From Roseofilum reptotaenium CS-1145 (lineage in GTDB: Bacteria > Cyanobacteriota > Cyanobacteriia > Cyanobacteriales > Desertifilaceae): DNA of 64,000 nucleotides. The stretch spans positions 1-64,000 of the forward strand of contig NZ_JAQMUE010000080.1 of the NCBI RefSeq assembly GCF_028330985.1, in the 5' to 3' direction. Made by a program: the position numbers and the translations under genes. The notes beneath the pieces were generated by a model that worked only from the letters and a program-made list of their open reading frames with translations, had not been told where the DNA came from and did not search any database. Position 1 is the stretch's first letter. Every line of letters starts with the position of its first letter. Shown one piece after another: positions 43,225 to 52,071 of this stretch.

Positions 43225-44088
43225 TTACGAATGACAAGCTAAACAAGGTAAGTCATCATCTTGTTCATCAAGAACAGATTCAAGGGCCTGAGCAAAGCAA
43301 AAACTTTCATCCTCAAACACAGAGTCTAAAACCTGACTTAACGGTTGATTAGGTGCATGTTCTTTTTCTTTTGCCCTAGCCTTAGCCATAGCTTCCTCAT
43401 GCTCTCTAATAATTTCCTCCTTTCTCTCCCATAACTCCGATAAGGTCTCTCCTTCAGTCCAGGTATAGGTTCTGCCATCCTTATGATTTTCCTCATATTT
43501 AACAGCTTCAGCAAATCGCTTGGGATGTTCTTGAGCCAACATCACCCACTCATACTTGCGTTGGAAAAAGCAGAAAAAGCAACCGGAACGATTGCGCCAG
43601 CGATAATAGTCAGGGAGTCCAATACCACTGTCCTCCAAAATGCGAAGAATATCCGCTTTCACTAACCCTTGTTCCTTAAATGGAAATACCGGTTTAATGT
43701 TTGGTTTTGTAGAGATATAGCCTTCTCGATTTTCATCAGCACGAATGCCAATGTAACTAATGGTTTCATCGTCTCCAATGAATTTCTCAAGAGGCTTGAT
43801 TTTCATCATCACCGTACACCAGCGCCTCTGTGGGGACGGTAGCAACCTATCATGAATTTCCAGCCAATGATCGAACCCCCGTTTGGCGCTCAAATAGTGA
43901 ATCTTAATCCCTAAGCGAGCTTCAATTCGATCTAGGTAGTTGTAGGTTTCCGGTAGCTCTTTGTGAGTATCGCAGAAAAAATATTCGATCTCTAACTCTG
44001 GATGCTGTTGCTGCATCAATACTGCCAGAGCTGTACTATCCTTTCCCCCTGAGAGACCGAGAATATGGCGAACCTTCTTGTGACTCAT
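43225..44088 (-). CDS. sspD: PAPS reductase/PP-loop sulfurtransferase, SspD/DndC-like
   Basis: 287 residues. PP-loop SGGKDS (13-18), PQRRWCTVMMKIKP (Cys91) and RSGCFFCFF (Cys170, Cys173) fit the ATP pyrophosphatase family to which DndC and SspD belong; the Cys residues may hold an Fe-S cluster. The C-terminal tail (about 205-287) is highly charged and ends in CLACHS. It overlaps sspC by four bases (ATGA), so the two are translationally coupled. It transfers sulfur to the DNA backbone with the other Ssp proteins. Confidence 0.9.
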   Translation of the reverse strand: MSHKKVRHILGLSGGKDSTALAVLMQQQHPELEIEYFFCDTHKELPETYNYLDRIEARLGIKIHYLSAKRGFDHWLEIHDRLLPSPQRRWCTVMMKIKPLEKFIGDDETISYIGIRADENREGYISTKPNIKPVFPFKEQGLVKADILRILEDSGIGLPDYYRWRNRSGCFFCFFQRKYEWVMLAQEHPKRFAEAVKYEENHKDGRTYTWTEGETLSELWERKEEIIREHEEAMAKARAKEKEHAPNQPLSQVLDSVFEDESFCFAQALESVLDEQDDDLPCLACHS

Positions 44089-47000
44089 AGAACCTGATCT
44101 TGACTGTCTTGATTTTTACGCTTTTTTCGTTGGGTGTCGAGTTGGTCTTCACCATCTGTAACATTTTCACCGAAAACCCATTCGCTTAGTTTAGCAATAA
44201 AAGCTTGTTGCCGTTTTGGATTATCCTTTAATCCCTCTAACGCTAGCGTCTTTTGGACTAAAGTCTCTAAAAGTTTCTCTTCAGCTTGATTAAGCCAGAC
44301 TGCTTGATGAACTTCTCGACCATCAGATTCAGTGACCGTGATGCGCTTGGCTGTAAACCCTGAACTCTGGGCAGCTTCGGCATCTTTTTGCAGGCTCTCT
44401 AGATTCTTGAATCGGCGTACTAAATCGCTTAAGGTCATCTCAAATTGGGTGACATCTCCATCTGTCCACGATCGCGCCGGTTTATCGGCTACAATCATTA
44501 CCAAGCTCTCCAACCACTGCGGCTCCGACTTATGCTCATCCACAGCCGCTAGAATAAATCGCTTCAACAACGGCTCAATACAGCTCCCAATTAAAATAGT
44601 GGCACGAGTGGCTAAATCATCTCGCAATTTTTGCTCATCTCGGACACCAAAAGCCTCATGGAGCCGTTGCCGACAGTCACTCAATAGGCGATCATAGGCG
44701 GTTTGAATTTCATGCAGCGCTCTGACGAGCTTCTGTCGATAGGTCTTAGCAACAGCTAAATCTCGATCCGGTTCATCGGTAAATGTAATCGGGGATAAAC
44801 CGCAGGCTGTGGGTAAAGACTGAAACAGTAGATTGTCCGGTTCTTGGGCTACTTGCAAGGTCTGTAGAACTTTCCGTGCTTCTGCATTTAAACTCTGAGT
44901 AGACCGGGTATACTTTGGTAACTGAGCCACAAAACTCAATAAGGGTTTGGCCACAGCCAACAGGGAAGCATTACGGAGAGTTTTACTGGTCTTGACTTGA
45001 GGAGAACTGAAAATCGATTGTAACTCTTTAAATACCTGCGATCGCAACCCAACAATCTGAAAATACTTCACCGAAAAGCGTCCAGGATTTTTCAGCAACA
45101 GTTCAAAATGCTCTGCACCCAACACCGGGATAAAGCTACCATCGCGATAAATGCCCACATCATCACTGTGATACAACAAAACAGCCGCAAATACAATCGG
45201 AATCACCCCTTCCTTGACTCCAAAGGGAGGATCTTGGAGTTTTTCCCCTAGTAAATGCAGGGATTTTTGAGACTCCTGCGCTTCATAACAAAACTGTTCA
45301 ATGGCATTCCAAAGGGTATAAACTCCGGACTCTTCATTGGGGGGATAAAAATCCCAGATTCCTTCTTCTTGTCGATGAATGCCTGTGGTTTCCAATACTG
45401 AATAATAAATCGCCACTTCCGGCCCATAACCGGTTAATCCTAACCGCTCTTCTGGCGATTTTTCAATCATGGCTGTAATTAAAACTCTCCGCGCTTTTAC
45501 CCCTTGACCGGTCAATTGCCGACGATTAATTAACTCATTATCAAGCTTGAGTCCTTGATCATAGACGCGATCGCACAAATCAGATAGCCTAGACTGAAAC
45601 TGTCGGTCTCGTCCAATCCTAACCTCTTCTCCCCCTACCCAACATTCTTGATTTCCCGACCAAGACAGGGACTTAGCAAACGTTTCATCTAACAACCATT
45701 TTGCCTCAATGCGGCGGTGTTTCACCTCTCGACGCGCCACCCCATCATTCTGCAATTCCGGAGCCTGTTTCACCATCTCCAGCGCCCTAAATTCTCGCAC
45801 CCGTATCGCCAATTCTTCTAATTGATTCACCTTCACCATTACTAAGGGTTTATTATGGGCAATTTGATCGGGAATAGACGAAGGAAAATCAGGCTCTAGC
45901 CAATAGAGAATTAAGCCATCATGACTCTCTAAGGTGCAACTCAATTCCTGTAAATTGGTGGAATTATCTCCATATAGCCGTTCAAAATAGCGCAGGGTTC
46001 CTGTCTGTGTATAGTGACGTTGAACCACTAGCGGTTTTAAGGGATAAACCTGACTCAGGAGTTGCTGCAAAGATGACCGGTCTTTTTCAATTTCAGCATC
46101 AATTGCCGCTTCCACATTAAAATCGGAGCCTTCCCAAATCCTCAATTCTTCTGCCTGTCTGCGGTAGGTAATTAATCCTTGCTTCTGTAAGTTGGCGATC
46201 GCCATTTTCCACTCCTCTTGATCCTCCCTAGGAGAGTCACATAAAGCCAAAGCTACTAAATCGGGACTTGCTCGTAATTTTCCAGTAGTCGTGATTAAAT
46301 TGAGAACACCAATAGTTTTTAAAATCGCTAATGTTTCGGGGGCATGGTCGCGAGCATCCTGGATCAAGCCTTGAATTTCAACCCAACGCTGTAAATTAAA
46401 CCGCGAAGTTAATCCAGTGACATTCTCCACGAAATAATCATAGAGTTGATGCAATTTCAGCGTGGGCAAACAATCCGTTTCAATTTCAATCCCTGTGGTT
46501 TCTAAAAACTTCTGAAATCCATAGGGTTCATCGCTAGTTAAAAACGTAAATAAAGAGCGGTCATTCTGAGCATAGCGCGTACAGAGTAAGGGCAACACGA
46601 GAGCAGTTAACGGATGCAGAGGGCCGATTTTTTCAATTAATTTCGCTTGAATTTCTTGTTCAGATAACACGTGATGTAAAGCTGAATACCACTCATCTCC
46701 CCACTGCTGGACACGGCGCAGAATCGGATCGGCATTATGGCGATCGATCGCTTGACCTATCAACCGCGTCATTTGACTGGGAGAATCCGTAAATGGCATG
46801 TCTTCAAAGCGACCTTGAATTTTAATCCATTCATTCTGTTCGCTGGTACTCAGGCGATCTCCATAACCCGCAAAGGATTGATGCAGTAATCCTAAGAAAT
46901 AGACCTGTTGCTCTGGGTTGGACTGAAGTTCGGCAATTTGTTGCAGTAAATATAGATCGCTCACCCCCTTGTTAGTGCTGGCAAACTCTAGGCTTTTACC

Positions 47001-47606
47001 CAGTTCATCGAGAATTAACAGCACATGCGTATTGGCTTCATTAGCTACCTCTTGCAGCGCTTGCAGAATTTGGCGATCTTTTACTTGACACTTGCCTTCA
47101 TCGGCTGCACATTGCCAATCATTCAACTGCCTTAAAATCTTCGGCTTTTTCCCATTCCCTGGCCAAAATCGTTCCGCTCCCGAAGCTAAAGCACGGGCAA
47201 TCGTCCAACTGAGGGGTTCGCTGCGTCCTGTGGCAACGGCAATGAGCAAACCGCGATCGGGTAATTGTGTGTTTATCGCCTCCATCACGGGCGAATTCTC
47301 CCCAAAAGCCTCCCGTGCAATGGCAACGGCTTGCGATCGCATGGGACTATCTTGGGGATGACATAACCCAGCGATATAGTGGGCAAATGCCGATTTTCCC
47401 GAACCATACACCCCGGTTAACGTCCAGGATTTATGAGCCGTGGTTTCTGTGAAGGCTGAAACCATCCGCTCCAACGTCGATGCAGAGCGCTCTGTGAGAA
47501 TATAGCCTGCGATCGCCTGCGAGCGATCGATATCCCGCTCCAAATTCACCGAGCGATAATAGCGGCGATGTAACTGAAAATAATTCGCTAAAACGTTCTG
47601 ACTCAT
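44085..47606 (-). CDS. sspC: Large P-loop ATPase, SspC-like
   Basis: About 1173 residues from the ATG at 47606, preceded by GGGAGGAAAC; an ATG/TTG 11 codons upstream is less likely. Walker A is GVYGSGKS (65-72); Walker B is in HVLLILDELGKSLEF (about residue 205). The rest is largely helical with no recognised domain. This size and place, between the DUF4007 gene and the PAPS-reductase-like gene, match SspC, the ATPase of single-strand phosphorothioation. The end contains a basic KKRKNQDSQ tail. Confidence 0.85.
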   Translation of the reverse strand: MSQNVLANYFQLHRRYYRSVNLERDIDRSQAIAGYILTERSASTLERMVSAFTETTAHKSWTLTGVYGSGKSAFAHYIAGLCHPQDSPMRSQAVAIAREAFGENSPVMEAINTQLPDRGLLIAVATGRSEPLSWTIARALASGAERFWPGNGKKPKILRQLNDWQCAADEGKCQVKDRQILQALQEVANEANTHVLLILDELGKSLEFASTNKGVSDLYLLQQIAELQSNPEQQVYFLGLLHQSFAGYGDRLSTSEQNEWIKIQGRFEDMPFTDSPSQMTRLIGQAIDRHNADPILRRVQQWGDEWYSALHHVLSEQEIQAKLIEKIGPLHPLTALVLPLLCTRYAQNDRSLFTFLTSDEPYGFQKFLETTGIEIETDCLPTLKLHQLYDYFVENVTGLTSRFNLQRWVEIQGLIQDARDHAPETLAILKTIGVLNLITTTGKLRASPDLVALALCDSPREDQEEWKMAIANLQKQGLITYRRQAEELRIWEGSDFNVEAAIDAEIEKDRSSLQQLLSQVYPLKPLVVQRHYTQTGTLRYFERLYGDNSTNLQELSCTLESHDGLILYWLEPDFPSSIPDQIAHNKPLVMVKVNQLEELAIRVREFRALEMVKQAPELQNDGVARREVKHRRIEAKWLLDETFAKSLSWSGNQECWVGGEEVRIGRDRQFQSRLSDLCDRVYDQGLKLDNELINRRQLTGQGVKARRVLITAMIEKSPEERLGLTGYGPEVAIYYSVLETTGIHRQEEGIWDFYPPNEESGVYTLWNAIEQFCYEAQESQKSLHLLGEKLQDPPFGVKEGVIPIVFAAVLLYHSDDVGIYRDGSFIPVLGAEHFELLLKNPGRFSVKYFQIVGLRSQVFKELQSIFSSPQVKTSKTLRNASLLAVAKPLLSFVAQLPKYTRSTQSLNAEARKVLQTLQVAQEPDNLLFQSLPTACGLSPITFTDEPDRDLAVAKTYRQKLVRALHEIQTAYDRLLSDCRQRLHEAFGVRDEQKLRDDLATRATILIGSCIEPLLKRFILAAVDEHKSEPQWLESLVMIVADKPARSWTDGDVTQFEMTLSDLVRRFKNLESLQKDAEAAQSSGFTAKRITVTESDGREVHQAVWLNQAEEKLLETLVQKTLALEGLKDNPKRQQAFIAKLSEWVFGENVTDGEDQLDTQRKKRKNQDSQDQVL

Positions 47607-47627
47607 GTTTCCTCCCTTACTGTGAAC

Positions 47628-47647
47628 AATGAACAACATTGTTCATT
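47628..47647. promoter_or_regulatory. Palindrome AATGAACAA-CA-TTGTTCATT between sspB and sspC
   Basis: 9-bp perfect arms with a 2-base centre, in the 60-bp sspB-sspC gap, followed by a partial third ACTGTTCATTG. It may be an operator, an RNA hairpin lowering sspC expression, or a trace of the TGAACAA short tandem repeat common in cyanobacteria. Confidence 0.5.
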
Positions 47648-47666
47648 ATTAACTGTTCATTGAATT

Positions 47667-48593
47667 TTACTGAGCATCATAATAGGCTTGCAGGATGCGA
47701 TCGCCTAGAGTTTGAGGCTCATCATCAAACGCCAGTTGCAATTTCCCCGCCACATCCGTAATCTGAAGCATCTTAAACTGACGGCCCACCATTTCAATCG
47801 CCCTACAAATCGCGCTCTCAGTCAGCTTAAAAATCAACCCCGGACTGCCAAAATCATAGAGCAAGTTCGCCAGAGCAATAGTCCGAGCAGAGTACTCTTT
47901 TCGAGCCGCATAATCGAGACAAGCATAAACAATAATTGCCTCTGGTAAACTCGGTTTATAGCCAATCCGAAACGTATAATATTTCGACTCACCCACCCGA
48001 TGAATTAATCCTAATTCCGTAAACGGACAATCGAGAGAATCTTCACTTGTCCAAGATTTAGACGGCTGTTCAACGTACATTCTCAACAAACAGCTCACAT
48101 CCTTACGCAGGGAAGAGTCCGCAATTTTAGAGCTACGGCGATCGCGATACTTAACCAGATAATTAAACAAAGTTTCTTGGGTAAATTCTACCTCGCGAAA
48201 TTGATTAAAAATCACATCCCAAGCTGTTCCTAAACAAGGCGCTTTTAAGTAATGCCAATGCAATAGCCACAAGGAAGCCGGATCTTCTAAATAAGTATCC
48301 CAACCCTCTTCTCCCAAAAGCCGTTGAGCAAACTCTGTGGGACTATCATTTTCTAAAATCTTAAACGCGCTGCACCAATGGCGAATAGATTTTACCATAT
48401 TTTTCCCCACTCCCAACCGAACTGGGGCATCATCAGCAAGAAAAATATTTTCATCTTCTTTTGCACAATCAAACCCTTTTTTGAGCCAACCAAAGCGAGG
48501 ATGAAAGGTTTCATGACGAGCAAAAATCATGCCGGGATTCGGCGGATTAGTAGAGGCTGTCTGTGGTAAGTTTTCTATAGTTAGTTGGTTCAA
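47667..48593 (-). CDS. sspB: DUF4007 protein, SspB-like nickase component
   Basis: 308 residues read from a TTG at 48593 preceded by TGAGAA; an ATG at 48530 (residue 22) would be a shorter alternative. DUF4007 hallmarks are FARHETFHPRFGWLKKGFD, VRLGVGKNMVKSIRHWC and the middle DVSCLLRMYVEQPS region. DUF4007 proteins accompany the SspC-type ATPase and PAPS-reductase genes; SspB is reported to be a nickase needed for modification. First gene of the leftward operon. The SspB identity rests on context plus family. Confidence 0.82.
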   Translation of the reverse strand: MNQLTIENLPQTASTNPPNPGMIFARHETFHPRFGWLKKGFDCAKEDENIFLADDAPVRLGVGKNMVKSIRHWCSAFKILENDSPTEFAQRLLGEEGWDTYLEDPASLWLLHWHYLKAPCLGTAWDVIFNQFREVEFTQETLFNYLVKYRDRRSSKIADSSLRKDVSCLLRMYVEQPSKSWTSEDSLDCPFTELGLIHRVGESKYYTFRIGYKPSLPEAIIVYACLDYAARKEYSARTIALANLLYDFGSPGLIFKLTESAICRAIEMVGRQFKMLQITDVAGKLQLAFDDEPQTLGDRILQAYYDAQ

Positions 48594-48642
48594 GATACTT
48601 TACTATCAGTTCTCAGGCAACCTTTCTATTTTACTATGACTT
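48585..48642 (-). promoter_or_regulatory. Repeat at the start of sspB, shared with the methyltransferase gene at 52 kb
   Basis: GGTTCAAGATACTTTA and CAGTTCTCAGG, CAACCTTTCT, ATTTTACTATGACTTT (plus strand) match 52072-52131, upstream of the leftward methyltransferase gene, over about 57 bases (roughly 45 identical by eye). On the coding strand it includes AAAGTCATAGTAAAAT, which looks like an AT-rich promoter core. The copies lie directly before both leftward genes. Confidence 0.6.
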
Positions 48643-48735
48643 TCTAATCAATGCTGAAGCGTTGTGTTGGTAGAAAAAGTTACTTAAAGAACCGAGTGGG
48701 GGCGATCGCGCCATATGACCCACGAGTTGTGCAGT

Positions 48736-49014
48736 TTACAATTCATAGTGTGTCCACATCCGGATCGCTTTAATAATTTTTTCTTCTGGTAAAATTCGAT
48801 AAACTAAATGATGCTGGATATTAATTCTTCTAGAATAGTAACCCTGTAAATCTCCGCTTAGTTTTTCATAGGGAGGATAGGTAGTAGAAGGATCTTCTTT
48901 AATCACATCCAAAATTTTTGTTACTTGCTTTCCTAGCCCAGAAGAAGCAATTTTTCTAGCATCTTTTTCTGCTTGCTTAGTAAATACAATCTCCCATTCA
49001 TCTATTTCATCCAT
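48736..49014 (-). CDS. yoeB: YoeB-family toxin (Txe/YoeB)
   Basis: 92 residues with the Txe/YoeB signature: WEIVFTKQAEKDARKI, YPPYEKLSGDLQGYYSRRIN, HHLVYRILPEEKIIKAIRMWTHYE. The final WTHYE with its Tyr/His is the catalytic end of this mRNA interferase. Overlaps the antitoxin gene by eight bases. It follows sspB by about 140 bp on the same strand, but the orientation shows it upstream of the Ssp operon. Confidence 0.92.
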   Translation of the reverse strand: MDEIDEWEIVFTKQAEKDARKIASSGLGKQVTKILDVIKEDPSTTYPPYEKLSGDLQGYYSRRINIQHHLVYRILPEEKIIKAIRMWTHYEL

Positions 49015-49267
49015 TTAAAATATCCCTAATGGTTGATTCATCCATACAATCTTCTATGGGAGTTTGTCCACCCTCTTTAATGGATTCAGACATGCCAGGA
49101 ATAGATTGTAAATAAAGAGTTTCTTGAATTGCATTCCAATCTGCTTCACTAACCAGAATCGCATTACCGGCTGAACCTTGTAATAAAATGGGTTGATTGC
49201 TTTCAATCGCTCGGTCAACTAATTCATGAATTGGAGTAGCGTCTTTATTTTTTGAAATGATTTCCAT
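49007..49267 (-). CDS. yefM: YefM-family antitoxin (Phd/YefM)
   Basis: 86 residues: a short N-terminal DNA-binding part and VDRAIESNQPILLQGSAGNAILVSEADWNAIQETLYL, typical of Phd/YefM, followed by an acidic toxin-binding tail (EGGQTPIEDCMDESTIRDIL). Promoter probably in the AT-rich stretch 49268-49365. It represses its own operon together with YoeB. Confidence 0.92.
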   Translation of the reverse strand: MEIISKNKDATPIHELVDRAIESNQPILLQGSAGNAILVSEADWNAIQETLYLQSIPGMSESIKEGGQTPIEDCMDESTIRDILNG

Positions 49268-49365
49268 TTAATCTCCCTTCTTGACGATCAATGATAAACT
49301 AATGGAGGAAAACGCTGTCTTTTTGCTATTGTAACACACCCCCTTACATTAAACCAAATAAGAGT

Positions 49366-50013
49366 CTATGGCTTGATATTTGGTTCTAGGTTTTTCAAAA
49401 CTCTCAGCACCTCATACAATTCATTCCGTAAAGGCAACAGGGAAAAACTACGAGAAATATCATATTGTGGCATTCCTTGAGAACTGAGCTTCAGAAAAAA
49501 GAATTCCCCACCATTAGTTGCCATTGCAAATGCCGGTTTCTCTGGATGAGAATTCGCCATCATATAGGCAAGAGTTTGGGGAATTGCCGTATCTAGATTC
49601 AGTTGGCTACTTTTCGATTCCAAGACTGCTATCCAAATTCCTTGGGAGATTACCAAAAAATCAATTCTACCGCGCAAAACTTCCTCAGAAACTTCACTCG
49701 CAGAAACGTATGTATTGACTTCAATAGCAACTTCTGCTTTCATTTGAAACGGTGGATCGTAAAATCCTGCCAATTCCAATAAGGGAGATAACACGACTAA
49801 ATTAACTAATCCTTCAGCCAGATGTCCCTGAGAGCAATGATAGCGATATCTGGCTCTAATCCGATCTAATTCTGTTTTTTCTGTCTCCGTTAACTCCGGT
49901 AAATCAACTTGCCATTCGGTAAAAAAGTTAGGATCAACTGTCTGCACTAAATTAAAGTGCTGCTCTGCTTCTCCGATAGTGGTTATTTTTTGAGCGATCG
50001 CTGTTAAAGACAT
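49366..50013 (-). CDS. Type I restriction R-like PD-(D/E)XK hypothetical protein
   Basis: 215 residues. RGRIDFLVISQGIWIAVLESKSSQLN gives the Asp and Glu-x-Lys of a nuclease core, and FAMATNGGEFFFLKL the strand after it, as in HsdR N-terminal domains. No helicase part. Stand-alone proteins of this type are frequent in cyanobacterial defence islands; function unknown. Same strand as yefM/yoeB, about 100 bp upstream. Confidence 0.7.
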   Translation of the reverse strand: MSLTAIAQKITTIGEAEQHFNLVQTVDPNFFTEWQVDLPELTETEKTELDRIRARYRYHCSQGHLAEGLVNLVVLSPLLELAGFYDPPFQMKAEVAIEVNTYVSASEVSEEVLRGRIDFLVISQGIWIAVLESKSSQLNLDTAIPQTLAYMMANSHPEKPAFAMATNGGEFFFLKLSSQGMPQYDISRSFSLLPLRNELYEVLRVLKNLEPNIKP

Positions 50014-50070
50014 GGTGATAAAGCGCTTTCCGCTATCGCAGACATGAAACGCGCGGTAATGGGTAATAGG

Positions 50071-50148
50071 TTCTTGTAATCCCGATTGGCAATCAAGCGA
50101 GATTGTTTCTCAGTCCAGAGGACAAAATCCTGTTCATACAGAGAAGTT
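50071..50148 (-). pseudogene. Fragment of a DUF29 gene
   Basis: On the minus strand this reads SLYEQDFVLWTEKQSRLIANRDYKNL, matching SLYEQDFVLWTEEQFRSIGNRDLEAI of the DUF29 gene at 52131-52592; the DNA is CTCAGTCCAGAGGACAAAAT in both. Only the 5' end is present, so it is a decayed copy next to the promoter of the dehydrogenase gene. Confidence 0.8.
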
Positions 50149-50236
50149 TTGATGGTCTTCACTCTCTGTGACTCCGAAACAAATTGGATTGTTAATTACT
50201 TCAATCTATTTTACAATTATTTTACCCATTAGCCAT

Positions 50237-50260
50237 GACCAGCGCGAAGCACTTATATTA
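50237..50260 (+). promoter_or_regulatory. GC palindrome plus TATATT before the dehydrogenase gene
   Basis: GACCAGCGCGAAGCACTTATATTA immediately precedes the ATG at 50261. Third example of the arrangement seen at 8058 and 30806. Confidence 0.4.
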
Positions 50261-51220
50261 ATGATGAAAGGAATCTGGCTCGAAAATCAAAACCTGCAAC
50301 TGCGAACCGACTTACCTACCCCCACTCCTCCAGAGGGAGAAGCATTAGTCAAAGTGTTGCGGGCGGGAATTTGTAATACAGATTTAGAACTGATGCGTGG
50401 ATACTATCCCTATACGGGGATTCTCGGTCATGAATTTGTGGGTGTTGTGGCGGAAGGGCCGGAAAATTTACTCAATCAACGGGTGGTGGGGGAAATTAAT
50501 GCCAGTTGTGGAACCTGTCGTTTTTGTCAACGCGGAGAACCCACCCATTGCGAAAATCGGACGGTCTTAGGAATTGTGAATCGGAATGGGGCATTTGCGG
50601 ATTATTTAACGTTACCGATTAAAAATTTACACCCGGTTCCGGATACGGTGGACACCAATGCAGCCACGTTTACAGAACCGTTAGCGGCAGCTTTGGAAAT
50701 TCAAGAACAGGTATCGATTACGGCTGAAGACCGGGTTTTAGTGGTTGGGGATGGTAAGTTGGGGCAATTGGTGGCTCAAAGCTTGGCCCTGACTGGATGC
50801 GATCTATTGGTTATTGGTCGTCATCGGCAGAAGTTAGCTAATTTAGAAGATTTAGGAATTAAGGTAGGGTTTGCAAATGATGTACAAGATGGTACATTTG
50901 ACCGAAGTATAGAATGTACGGGAAATCCAGAGGGATTTGCGATCGCCGCCCGCGCCCTGCGTCCACGAGGAACTCTTGTCCTAAAAAGCACGTATGCCGG
51001 CAACCTAACCCTGGATGCTTCCACCCTCGTCGTCAACGAAATTACCTTAATTGGATCGCGCTGCGGTCCCTTTGACAAAGCCCTGGCTCTACTAGAGAAA
51101 CATCAAATCGATATTAACCGTTTAATCCAAGCAGAATATCCCCTTAGTGAAGGTCTAGAAGGCTTTGAATTGGCTCAACAAAAAGGAGTCTTGAAAGTGT
51201 TATTGAATATGGAAAACTAG
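50261..51220 (+). CDS. Zinc-containing alcohol dehydrogenase-like MDR oxidoreductase
   Basis: About 319 residues from ATG 50261 (a second ATG follows directly); the 31 residues upstream in the open frame are not homologous to the family. GICNTDLELMRGYYPYTGILGHEF holds the catalytic zinc ligands, CGTCRFCQRGEPTHC the structural zinc cysteines, and VVGDGKLGQLVAQSL the NAD(P)-binding Rossmann turn. Cyanobacterial members of this MDR group are often annotated as threonine or sorbitol dehydrogenase-like; the substrate is unknown. Confidence 0.88.
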   Translation: MMKGIWLENQNLQLRTDLPTPTPPEGEALVKVLRAGICNTDLELMRGYYPYTGILGHEFVGVVAEGPENLLNQRVVGEINASCGTCRFCQRGEPTHCENRTVLGIVNRNGAFADYLTLPIKNLHPVPDTVDTNAATFTEPLAAALEIQEQVSITAEDRVLVVGDGKLGQLVAQSLALTGCDLLVIGRHRQKLANLEDLGIKVGFANDVQDGTFDRSIECTGNPEGFAIAARALRPRGTLVLKSTYAGNLTLDASTLVVNEITLIGSRCGPFDKALALLEKHQIDINRLIQAEYPLSEGLEGFELAQQKGVLKVLLNMEN

Positions 51221-51293
51221 GCAATAGAAAATAGGCAATAGGCAATAGTAAAAGAGTAGGGTGCATTACGCTGTCGCGAACGCACCTATGATA
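51221..51293. repeat. Short tandem repeat and palindrome between convergent genes
   Basis: GGCAATAGAAAATAGGCAATAGGCAATAG (STRR heptamers, 51220-51248) and TAGGGTGCATTACGC-TGTC-GCGAACGCACCTA (51257-51288), an inverted repeat. It may serve as terminator for both the dehydrogenase and methyltransferase genes. Confidence 0.6.
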
Positions 51294-52052
51294 TTAAAAC
51301 CGAGAAGGACGATATAATACAGAAATATCTTGCAGTCGTTTGGCCTCTTCCATAAAATGGGGATTTTTAAACACTCGATTATTTTGATTCCATTGTGGAT
51401 CTTTCACCTTAAATGTCGATAAGCAATCCTTGAGGATATCATCGTTCTCTCCCCAATTAATCCATTCCTGACTTAAACAGTGCAAACCTGCCCGATCGCA
51501 ATACTCTGCAAACAGTTGAGCGGTCATACTTTCAGCTCGCATATGGGGATTGGGAAAAGTAAGATTCCCGGAACTGTCCTTAAAATTGCCAATATTAGAA
51601 TGATGAAAAAATCCAGCTCCATTGGGCTTAAGCTTTCGCCCTAGCTGCATTAAGTAAGCTTGCATTACATCAGATTCAGCATGAACCAGGGAATCAAAGC
51701 TGAAGACGAAATCAATGGAGCGATCGGGAATCATATCTAAAGACTTCCCATCATTCACATAATAGTTAATGTGGGAATAGTTAGCGAACCGTTTTTGACA
51801 AATTTCAATACAGGGTTCAGCTAAATCAACAAGGGTTAACTCTTGACAATAATCCTTAAAATAGGTGGTAAACCGACCATAACCTGGGGCAATTTCTAAA
51901 ATGCTGCCCGTGGGAATAAAGGCTTGAATCCGGGGATACAGGGTTCCCCACCATAAAAACTCTGTGCCGCCCCAAGCATGAGACCATTCATCACCTTGCT
52001 CGGACCAGCTATAATTTGACCAAAATTCTAGATTATATTCAACAGTTGGCAT
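51294..52052 (-). CDS. Class I SAM-dependent methyltransferase
   Basis: 252 residues. SAM-binding motif I is SILEIAPGYGRFTTYF, motif II VDLAEPCIEICQKRF, and motif IV-like IDFVFSFDSLVHAESD. The N-terminal FWSNYSWSEQGDEWSHAWGG is a typical small-molecule methyltransferase start. Substrate unknown. Its upstream region repeats the sspB upstream sequence. It lies 78 bp after the DUF29 gene. Confidence 0.85.
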   Translation of the reverse strand: MPTVEYNLEFWSNYSWSEQGDEWSHAWGGTEFLWWGTLYPRIQAFIPTGSILEIAPGYGRFTTYFKDYCQELTLVDLAEPCIEICQKRFANYSHINYYVNDGKSLDMIPDRSIDFVFSFDSLVHAESDVMQAYLMQLGRKLKPNGAGFFHHSNIGNFKDSSGNLTFPNPHMRAESMTAQLFAEYCDRAGLHCLSQEWINWGENDDILKDCLSTFKVKDPQWNQNNRVFKNPHFMEEAKRLQDISVLYRPSRF

Positions 52053-52071
52053 AGTTTGGGAATGGGTAAGG

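Noticed and set aside
39674-48593. Dnd-type phosphorothioation system
   Set aside because: No dndB, dndD or dndE-like gene is present; DUF4007 and DUF262/DUF1524 genes point to Ssp.
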